Source: Chroococcus sp. CMT-3BRIN-NPC107
GTDB taxonomy: Bacteria; Cyanobacteriota; Cyanobacteriia; Cyanobacteriales; Chroococcidiopsidaceae
Length of the DNA stretch: 34,178 bases
Assembly (NCBI GenBank): GCA_019359635.1
Contig: JAHHGY010000038.1
Coordinates: forward strand, 1 to 34,178
Reading direction: 5' to 3'
The notes under the pieces are model-generated. The model was not told where the DNA came from and ran no database searches. It worked only from the letters and a program-made list of their open reading frames with translations. The position numbers and the translations under genes were made by a program. Shown here piece by piece: positions 8,844 through 14,873 of the stretch; positions within the stretch are counted from its first letter, which is position 1; every line of letters begins with the position of its first letter.

Positions 8844-9794
8844 ATGTCACCTCAACCTATTTTTATTCTTGCTTCTCCCCGCTCCTTCACTTCGCTACTT
8901 TGCGCTATGCTAGGCCAGCATCCTGAGATTTATGGCGTACCAGAATTAAGTTTGTTTTCCGCCGATAATATGGAGCAATGGTTGCAACAACTCAAAGAGC
9001 AACCAAAAAAATCTCATGGTTTACTACGTACAGTTAGCCAATTATATGCTGGCGAACAAACTATATTATCTATTGCTATGGCTCGGCGGTGGATGTTAAA
9101 TCGTATTCATTATACTACAGGAGAAGTTTATCAAGAGATTTGTCACAAAGTTGCACCTTTAAGAATTATTGATAAAAGTCCTGCTTACGCTTTAGATACT
9201 CAAAGCTTAAAGCGAATTCATCAAGCATTTCCTGGGGCTTATTATCTTCATTTGGTTCGCCATCCCAAGCCTCAAGGTGAATCTTTAATGAAGCTCGTAC
9301 CACAAATTAGGTTACAAAAAGAACAACAAAAATCTTTAGTTGGGGCTACGCGTTCTATCAGTCCTCTTTTAATTAATTGTATTGACAATTCAACGAGTCC
9401 AGCTACTATTGATTTTCAATATTTATGGTACAGAATGCAACAAAGAATTAGAGATTTTCTTCAAATTATTCCGCCAGAAAGGCAGATGTTTTTACGAGGA
9501 GAAGATATCTTAAATGAGCCACGTTTGCATTTTGAAAATATTTGTCAATGGCTTGGCTTGGCTTGGAGCGATTCAGCAATGAATGCCATGTTACATCCTG
9601 AAGATTCTCCCTATGCTTGTTTTGGTCCTTATGGCGCTCATTTAGGTAACGATCCAAACTTTTTAGGTTCGCCAGTATTCAAACAAAGAACTGTAAGCTA
9701 CAGTACCCTGGAAGGAGCTTTACCTTGGCGCTCAGATGGCGGCGGCTTTTTACCAGCAGTAGCAGAGTTAGCGCAGCAACTAGGTTACAAATAG
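8844..9794 (+). CDS. PAPS-dependent sulfotransferase family protein
   Basis: Predicted to transfer a sulfuryl group from PAPS to a hydroxyl or amine. The N-terminal ILASPRSFTSLLCAMLGQHP matches the 5'-phosphosulfate-binding loop (SPRSFTSLL, residues 11-19). The second cofactor region is near residues 125-150 (IDKSPAYAL, then YYLHLVRHP), where Arg and Ser contact the 3'-phosphate in known members. At 316 residues it has typical length for the bacterial single-domain family, which also includes polyketide-associated sulfotransferases. The acceptor is unknown. Its stop lies 23 bases from the stop of the convergent alpha/beta hydrolase, so it borders the minus-strand accessory block and could modify the same product, though it is transcribed separately. 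Confidence 0.82.
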   Translation: MSPQPIFILASPRSFTSLLCAMLGQHPEIYGVPELSLFSADNMEQWLQQLKEQPKKSHGLLRTVSQLYAGEQTILSIAMARRWMLNRIHYTTGEVYQEICHKVAPLRIIDKSPAYALDTQSLKRIHQAFPGAYYLHLVRHPKPQGESLMKLVPQIRLQKEQQKSLVGATRSISPLLINCIDNSTSPATIDFQYLWYRMQQRIRDFLQIIPPERQMFLRGEDILNEPRLHFENICQWLGLAWSDSAMNAMLHPEDSPYACFGPYGAHLGNDPNFLGSPVFKQRTVSYSTLEGALPWRSDGGGFLPAVAELAQQLGYK

Positions 9795-9817
9795 CAACCC
9801 GATCGTGGCTGACTATT

Positions 9818-10783
9818 TTACTTGCTAAAAACCGTAGCTTCTCCCTGACTAGAAGCTTGAATATAGTTAGATAACAAAAATTCTTTAGCAGCCGTTACTT
9901 GTTTAAAATAAGCATCCCAAAAGGCAACGCTAATAGTTTGAATATAATTGCTAATTCGCTTTTGTTTAAGTAAATCTGATTGCGGCGAAGCCTCTGGGTA
10001 TCTTTGATTTGTCAACCGACGAAACATTAAATCCGCATCTTGGCGATCGCCATAAGAAAAATGATTAGCACCAGCAATCAATAAATGATACTTATTGCCA
10101 GGAGGTAGACAACGAAACGCCTCTAAGCGCCATGCTGGAGGCTGTTTTTCCCAGCCTCGATCTCTAGATCCGCTAATAGTGAGTACAGGAGACTTTACAC
10201 CTTGCCAAGAGCGGGGATTTAAGCCAAATTGTCCCGTTCCTTGCGGCGATATTGCTAAAAATGCGGAGGCGCGGACTTCGCTGTAACTAACATTTTGCTG
10301 CCAAGGTGTATCTACGGTTGCGCCTGCTAAAAGCATAGTTACATAGGCTCCAAAAGAGTGACCTGATATCCCTAAACGCGAACTATCCATTTTTCCTTGC
10401 AGCACTGGAATTTGTTGCTGTAATTGAGCAAAAGAATTAATGATGAAAGTTATATCTAGCGGACGAACTTGCCAAACTTGGGGATCGTAGACGTATTTTT
10501 TGACTTCTTGCATCCCACTTGCCAACAAATTGTTGACATTATGACCGTAATGTGTAGGATGAATGCAAATATATCCACAACTTGCCAAAAAGGTACTTAA
10601 AGAGGTGAAAGCTTCTTTTGAACCCCCTGCACCATGAGAAAAAATAATTGTAGGAAATACGCCTACAGCTTGGGGATAGTAAATTTTCAGTGGCAATTGG
10701 CGATCGCGTTCTCGATCTATTAAGGTAATATCATTGGCGATCGCTACTTTAAGAGATGTTGATTTAGGCGCGTACATATTCAC
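9818..10783 (-). CDS. Alpha/beta-hydrolase (dienelactone hydrolase/PAF-acetylhydrolase-like)
   Basis: Likely a serine esterase or related hydrolase of 321 residues. Visible elements are the oxyanion region FSHGAGG (49-54), the nucleophile elbow GHSFG with Ser143, a likely acid SGSRDRG (Asp208) and the catalytic His241 (ANHFSYGD). The segment ICIHPTHYGHN resembles the chlorophyllase/PAF-AH branch. No signal peptide is seen, so it is probably cytoplasmic. Its start lies inside the 3' end of the Rieske oxygenase gene (20-base overlap), a strong sign of translational coupling and a shared pathway. A reasonable guess is that it acts on a substrate or product of the oxygenase; the substrate is unknown. 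Confidence 0.85.
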   Translation of the reverse strand: MNMYAPKSTSLKVAIANDITLIDRERDRQLPLKIYYPQAVGVFPTIIFSHGAGGSKEAFTSLSTFLASCGYICIHPTHYGHNVNNLLASGMQEVKKYVYDPQVWQVRPLDITFIINSFAQLQQQIPVLQGKMDSSRLGISGHSFGAYVTMLLAGATVDTPWQQNVSYSEVRASAFLAISPQGTGQFGLNPRSWQGVKSPVLTISGSRDRGWEKQPPAWRLEAFRCLPPGNKYHLLIAGANHFSYGDRQDADLMFRRLTNQRYPEASPQSDLLKQKRISNYIQTISVAFWDAYFKQVTAAKEFLLSNYIQASSQGEATVFSK

Positions 10784-11855
10784 TCATAAATTGAACATAA
10801 GCTTTGTGAAATCCATACACTCGCTGTTCTTCTCGACTAAAAATTCCGGTTTTTTCTTCTACTTCCGATATTCCCAACTGTACTTGTTCGCAAATAGGTT
10901 TATCTTCTTCCCAAGCTACGCGCGTTAAATCTGCGGTAGATTGACTATTCATATTAAATAAAGTTTCTTCTAGTCTTTCGTCATTTAACTTACCCATAAA
11001 GGTATAGTTAGTAACTTCAGTTGTAGTCGAATTTAATGGATTGATAACATGAACAGTCAAAGACATTCCTGAAAATGTCGCTAAAGTCAGCATTGGAAAA
11101 ACTAAGTAATGCTGATAACCATTTACTTTCAAGCTGCGATTACCTACACTTCCTAAAAACTTTTCCCATTTTTTATCTATTTTTTTGGGATTACTTTTAT
11201 AAATAGAATGAAGCCCGTACAAAAAGTAATCTCCTTCAACAGCACCAAACTTTCCTAAAGAGTTTGGATGCACTGACCAAATATGGTAGCTTTCTAAAGA
11301 ATTTTCTACAACAATTTTCCAGTTAGCATTAATTATTGTTTGATAACGCTCTACTTGCCTGCCAATTGCCATCGAGAAGTCTAATAGCTGTTCGTAAATC
11401 TCACCTAAATGATCTTTAAGACTTATACCATCATCAATTTTTTTAATAAAAATAAATACACCACATCTTTCTACCAACCATCTTTCTAATTTCAACGATT
11501 TTTTAAGTGTATCCGACATTTCATTAAATTCATGCTGATGAGGTATGCCTATAGGTATACCATCACTATTGTATAGCCAAGCATGATAAGGACATTGCAA
11601 AGCACCATTGCCTTGATTGTTAGTATGAATTCGGCTAAAACGGTGAGAGCAAACATTATGAAAAGCTTTTAGTTTTCCATGAAAATTTTGAATAACTATT
11701 GATTTTCCACCTACCTCTTTACAGATATAGTCATTGTGATTTTCTAAATCTGTTGTAAATCCACCAAAATTCCACATCTGATGACATAGAATAATTTTTT
11801 CCTGCTCAAAGCATTCATTATTTGAATAAAAACTAGATTTTATTAAAGGTTTCAT
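10764..11855 (-). CDS. Rieske non-heme iron oxygenase, alpha subunit type
   Basis: A 363-residue oxygenase. The N-terminal Rieske domain has Cys69-x-His71 and Cys88-x2-His91, separated by 16 residues, as needed to hold a [2Fe-2S] cluster. The catalytic domain has NWKIVVEN followed by Glu188, His191 and His196 (ESYHIWSVH), with Asp318 (WEEDKP) a likely third iron ligand. The bridging residue between the two metal centres is usually Asp; here it is Glu188, as in carnitine monooxygenase CntA and related enzymes acting on quaternary ammonium compounds. That hints at the substrate class but does not prove it. No reductase or ferredoxin gene is adjacent, so electrons must come from elsewhere. It is coupled downstream to the alpha/beta hydrolase and follows a 102-base gap with a palindrome. 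Confidence 0.9.
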   Translation of the reverse strand: MKPLIKSSFYSNNECFEQEKIILCHQMWNFGGFTTDLENHNDYICKEVGGKSIVIQNFHGKLKAFHNVCSHRFSRIHTNNQGNGALQCPYHAWLYNSDGIPIGIPHQHEFNEMSDTLKKSLKLERWLVERCGVFIFIKKIDDGISLKDHLGEIYEQLLDFSMAIGRQVERYQTIINANWKIVVENSLESYHIWSVHPNSLGKFGAVEGDYFLYGLHSIYKSNPKKIDKKWEKFLGSVGNRSLKVNGYQHYLVFPMLTLATFSGMSLTVHVINPLNSTTTEVTNYTFMGKLNDERLEETLFNMNSQSTADLTRVAWEEDKPICEQVQLGISEVEEKTGIFSREEQRVYGFHKAYVQFMSEYVRA

Positions 11856-11887
11856 AATTTAGGCAACAGTAAAATATATCTAGATTC

Positions 11888-11916
11888 AATAAAGTAGTTA
11901 AACTAACTACTTTATT
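11888..11916. promoter_or_regulatory. 13-base perfect palindrome ahead of the Rieske gene
   Basis: AATAAAGTAGTTA (11888-11900) and TAACTACTTTATT (11904-11916) are perfect inverted repeats around a 3-base spacer. They lie 33 bases upstream of the Rieske start and after the stop of the 112-residue gene. The arms are A/T-rich with only two G:C pairs each and no clean T-run follows, so a strong terminator is unlikely. An operator for a dimeric regulator or a weak attenuator fits better. Its role is inferred only from position and symmetry. Confidence 0.4.
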
Positions 11917-11957
11917 ATCTTTGTTAGTTTAGTTTAGAGCTAAAGTTTGATTCTTAC

Positions 11958-12296
11958 CTATTGTTCAGAGTCAATTATTTGGGCAATTATCCCAAGTTCT
12001 CTATCAGTTTCATTAAGTATTGCTTGCAGCCAAGCACGGCGGTACTTAAGTTGTGCTTGTTGCTCTTGTATTTCCTCAATAGAACTTGACGATTTAATTG
12101 GTTCTGCTGGCGATTGAAAACCTCCTTGGATATGGTCAAGAAAATCAATTAATGTACCTCGTAAGCTTTCAGGCTCATCATCAATTTTAGGAACATTTAA
12201 TTCGGTTTCCTTGGGCAATTGATTTTGCAAGTTCTGACCAACGGCTTCATTTTCTATTGAGAAGTTAAATAACGCCTCATTTGTTTGTTCATTCAT
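11958..12296 (-). CDS. Small acidic protein with double-glycine-like motif, unknown function
   Basis: A 112-residue Cys-free acidic protein that I do not recognise. The N-terminal half is polar and acidic. Residues 45-59 (LRGTLIDFLDHIQGG) end in Gly58-Gly59 with Ile and Leu at -4 and -7, the pattern of a double-glycine leader cleavage site. The C-terminal ~40 residues (from IEEIQEQQ) are charged and probably form a helix or coiled coil. It begins 12 bases after the pentapeptide-repeat gene, so it is almost surely cotranscribed with it and with the RRE/HlyD gene. It could be a secreted peptide precursor, a chaperone or a partner protein. No C39-type peptidase is encoded nearby, which weakens the precursor idea. 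Confidence 0.6.
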   Translation of the reverse strand: MNEQTNEALFNFSIENEAVGQNLQNQLPKETELNVPKIDDEPESLRGTLIDFLDHIQGGFQSPAEPIKSSSSIEEIQEQQAQLKYRRAWLQAILNETDRELGIIAQIIDSEQ

Positions 12297-12308
12297 AAAT
12301 CTTTTTAG

Positions 12309-14843
12309 TTAGGAGTTGTGTACACTACCGTTAGGCATGATTGTTTGGTTTAAAATTACTTCCTTCAAGTTTACACCTGTCAAATCTGCTTTAGTTAAGT
12401 TTGCATTAGTCAAATTTGCACCTTTAAAAATTGCTCCTGTTAAATTTGACCCAACTAAAATAGCTCCAGTTAGATTAGCACCAGATAAATTAGCAAATTG
12501 GAAACAAGCAGATTGAAGATTAGCACCAGATAAATTAGCACGACTCAAATTAACACCACGCAAGTCAGCACTAGCCAAGGTTGCATTGGATAATATTGCT
12601 GCGGATGCTATCAAATAAGCGCCGCTACAACTTGGGTCAAAATCTTCAGGAAACACCGTCGAGGAGTTATACAGCGCTTGGCTAAAGTTTGCGGCTTGTA
12701 AAGTAGCATTGCTGAAATTAGCTGCTCTCAAGTCTGCTCCCTGTAAATTCCCTTCAGATAAGTCGGCGGTAGTCAAGGTGGCTTTTCTCAAGTTGGTGTA
12801 ACGCAAATCTGTACCGGCTAAATTCGCCGCCGTCAGGTTGACACCTTGTAAATTGAGATGGCTTAAATCTCGTTGAGATAAGTCATAGTTCGATAGTTGG
12901 GCGTTAGCGGTGATGGCGTAAGCGCCAGTTTTAGTTATGTCAAACTTGTCGGGCAGTTGGGTTTGTTCGTTGTAGAGCGCTCCTGTCAAATTGGTACGAT
13001 GCAGTTGAGCTTTTTGTAAGTCGGCTTGCAATAGGTTGGCTTGACTTAAGTTGGCTTTGTGTAAGTTTGCGCCTTGGAGGTTGGCTTTGTGTAAGTTTGC
13101 GCCTTGGAGGTTGGCTTTGTGTAAGTTTGCGCCTTGGAGGTTGGCTTTGTGTAAGTTGCTGTGGGGAGCAATTAAGTAGGCTCCTTTGGCTTGGGGGTCA
13201 AATCCTACGGGAAACTGGGTTGATTGGTTGTAGAATGCGCCACTGATTTCTACCCTTTCTAGTTCTACTAGCTGGCTTAAATCTAAGTCTTGCAGGTCTA
13301 AGTTCTGGAGGTTTGCTTGGGGAGCAATTAAGTAGGCTCCTTTGGCTTGGGGGTCAAATCCTACGGGAAACTGGGTTGATTGGTTGTAGAATGCGCCACT
13401 GATTTCTACTCTTTCTAGTTCTGCTCCTCTTAAGTCCGTTCCTACTAAGTTGGCTCTGCTTAAGTTTGCTTCTCGTAAATTAGCTTTACTTAAATTAGCA
13501 CCAGATAAATTAGCACGACTCAAATTAACACCACGCAAGTCAGCACTAGCCAAGGTTGCATTGGATAATATTGCTGCGGATGCTATCAAATAAGCGCCGC
13601 TACAACTTGGGTCAAAATCTTCAGGAAACACCGTCGAGGAGTTATACAGCGCTTGGCTAAAGTTTGCGGCTTGTAAAGTAGCATTGCTGAAATTAGCTGC
13701 TCTCAAGTCTGCTCCCTGTAAATTCCCTTCAGATAAGTCGGCGGTAGTCAAGGTGGCTTTTCTCAAGTTGGTGTAACGCAAATCTGTACCGGCTAAATTC
13801 GCCGCCGTCAGGTTGACACCTTGTAAATTGAGATGGCTTAAATCTCGTTGAGATAAGTCATAGTTCGATAGTTGGGCGTTAGCGGTGATGGCGTAAGCGC
13901 CAGTTTTAGTTATGTCAAACTTGTCGGGCAGTTGGGTTTGTTCGTTGTAGAGCGCTCCTGTCAAATTGGTACGATGCAGTTGAGCTTTTTGTAAGTCGGC
14001 TTGCAATAGGTTGGCTTGACTTAAGTTGGCTTTGTGTAAGTTTGCGCCTTGGAGGTTGGCTTTGTGTAAGTTTGCGCCTTGGAGGTTGGCTTTGTGTAAG
14101 TTTGCGCCTTGGAGGTTGGCTTTGTGTAAGTTGCTGTGGGGAGCAATTAAGTAGGCTCCTTTGGCTTGGGGGTCAAATCCTACGGGAAACTGGGTTGATT
14201 GGTTGTAGAATGCGCCACTGATTTCTACCCTTTCTAGTTCTACTAGCTGGCTTAAATCTAAGTCTTGCAGGTCTAAGTTCTGGAGGTTTGCTTGGGGAGC
14301 AATTAAGTAGGCTCCTTTGGCTTGGGGGTCAAATCCTACGGGAAACTGGGTTGATTGGTTGTAGAATGCGCCACTGATTTCTACTCTTTCTAGTTCTGCT
14401 CCTCTTAAGTCCGTTCCTGCTAAGTTGGCTTTTTGCAGGTTGGCTTTTTGCAAATAAGCTCCTTTAAGACTTGCTGATTGTAAGTTGGCTCCACTTAAAT
14501 TTGCTTCTACTAGATTAGCTCCACTTAAATTTGCTTTTACTAGATTAGCTTTACTTAAATTTGCTTCTACTAAATTCGCATCGCTAAGATTAGCAGCACG
14601 TAAATTTGCTTTGCTTAAGTCTCCCCAGCTTAAAATAGTCTGAGATAAGTTCGCTTCACTTAAATTTGCTTCTGATAACTTCGCTGTAGCTAAATAAGCT
14701 TTTTGCAGGCAAATACCAGCTAAATTTACACCAGTTAAATCGATTTGACTTAAGCTCGCACCTGTTGTATTAACAGCAAATTCTGTTTCAACGTGATGTT
14801 CTAGCAAATAGCTTTTTATAATGAGTTCGGTATCTACGTACAT
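12309..14843 (-). CDS. Large pentapeptide-repeat protein with internal duplication
   Basis: An 844-residue protein built from A(N/D)LxX pentapeptides (SEANLSEANLSQ, HKANLQGANL and many others). These fold as a right-handed quadrilateral beta-helix. The repeats are interrupted by non-repeat spacers of the form GAFYNQSTQFPVGFDPQAKG that recur across the protein, a pattern common in cyanobacterial members. A 325-residue block occurs twice in direct succession with essentially identical DNA, and each copy contains a 52-residue sub-duplication plus three tandem HKANLQGANL units. The N-terminus (MYVDTELIIKSYLLEHHVETEF) is non-repetitive, and there is no signal peptide. It sits 30 bases after the RRE/HlyD gene and 12 bases before the 112-residue gene. 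Function is unknown; scaffold, target mimic or self-protection roles are known for other pentapeptide proteins. Confidence 0.9.
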   Translation of the reverse strand: MYVDTELIIKSYLLEHHVETEFAVNTTGASLSQIDLTGVNLAGICLQKAYLATAKLSEANLSEANLSQTILSWGDLSKANLRAANLSDANLVEANLSKANLVKANLSGANLVEANLSGANLQSASLKGAYLQKANLQKANLAGTDLRGAELERVEISGAFYNQSTQFPVGFDPQAKGAYLIAPQANLQNLDLQDLDLSQLVELERVEISGAFYNQSTQFPVGFDPQAKGAYLIAPHSNLHKANLQGANLHKANLQGANLHKANLQGANLHKANLSQANLLQADLQKAQLHRTNLTGALYNEQTQLPDKFDITKTGAYAITANAQLSNYDLSQRDLSHLNLQGVNLTAANLAGTDLRYTNLRKATLTTADLSEGNLQGADLRAANFSNATLQAANFSQALYNSSTVFPEDFDPSCSGAYLIASAAILSNATLASADLRGVNLSRANLSGANLSKANLREANLSRANLVGTDLRGAELERVEISGAFYNQSTQFPVGFDPQAKGAYLIAPQANLQNLDLQDLDLSQLVELERVEISGAFYNQSTQFPVGFDPQAKGAYLIAPHSNLHKANLQGANLHKANLQGANLHKANLQGANLHKANLSQANLLQADLQKAQLHRTNLTGALYNEQTQLPDKFDITKTGAYAITANAQLSNYDLSQRDLSHLNLQGVNLTAANLAGTDLRYTNLRKATLTTADLSEGNLQGADLRAANFSNATLQAANFSQALYNSSTVFPEDFDPSCSGAYLIASAAILSNATLASADLRGVNLSRANLSGANLQSACFQFANLSGANLTGAILVGSNLTGAIFKGANLTNANLTKADLTGVNLKEVILNQTIMPNGSVHNS
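13051..13157. repeat. 30-bp tandem repeat, three units plus a partial
   Basis: Three identical 30-base units start at 13051, 13081 and 13111, and a partial fourth starts at 13141. On the coding strand they encode HKANLQGANL. The array lies inside copy 1 of the large duplication. Confidence 0.9.
13165..13420. repeat. 156-bp sub-duplication (52 codons) inside the pentapeptide gene
   Basis: Sequence starting at 13165 (GGAGCAATTAAGTAGG) starts again at 13321 and stays nearly identical for about 100 bases, with a C/T difference near the end. It encodes the GFDPQAKGAYLIAP spacer region. It recurs in the second large copy at +975, giving four spacers in all. Confidence 0.85.
14026..14132. repeat. 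Second array of the 30-bp tandem repeat
   Basis: The same three units plus partial as at 13051-13157, shifted by 975 bases, with units starting at 14026, 14056 and 14086. Both arrays have the same unit number, consistent with duplication of the whole block after the short array formed. Confidence 0.9.
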
Positions 14844-14873
14844 TTTTGTAATAGCTCTAACTTAGAATTTAAT

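Larger units (their letters stand above)
12519..14418. repeat. Two direct copies of a ~925-bp block, period 975 bp
   Basis: Positions 12519-13443 and 13494-14418 read as the same sequence. I compared them by eye and saw no difference until 13444/14419. The offset is 975 bases, exactly 325 codons, so the frame of the pentapeptide gene is kept. Identity includes synonymous positions, which points to recent duplication or gene conversion rather than protein-level selection. Confidence 0.93.

Noticed and set aside
12316..12516. Plus-strand frame with KFALVKFAPLKIAPVKF-type repeats
   Set aside because: It is the antisense image of the pentapeptide repeats, whose periodic codons leave several frames open.
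13051..14132. CRISPR-like regular repeats
   Set aside because: The 30-bp units are directly tandem without spacers, are in frame and encode pentapeptides; no cas gene is present.
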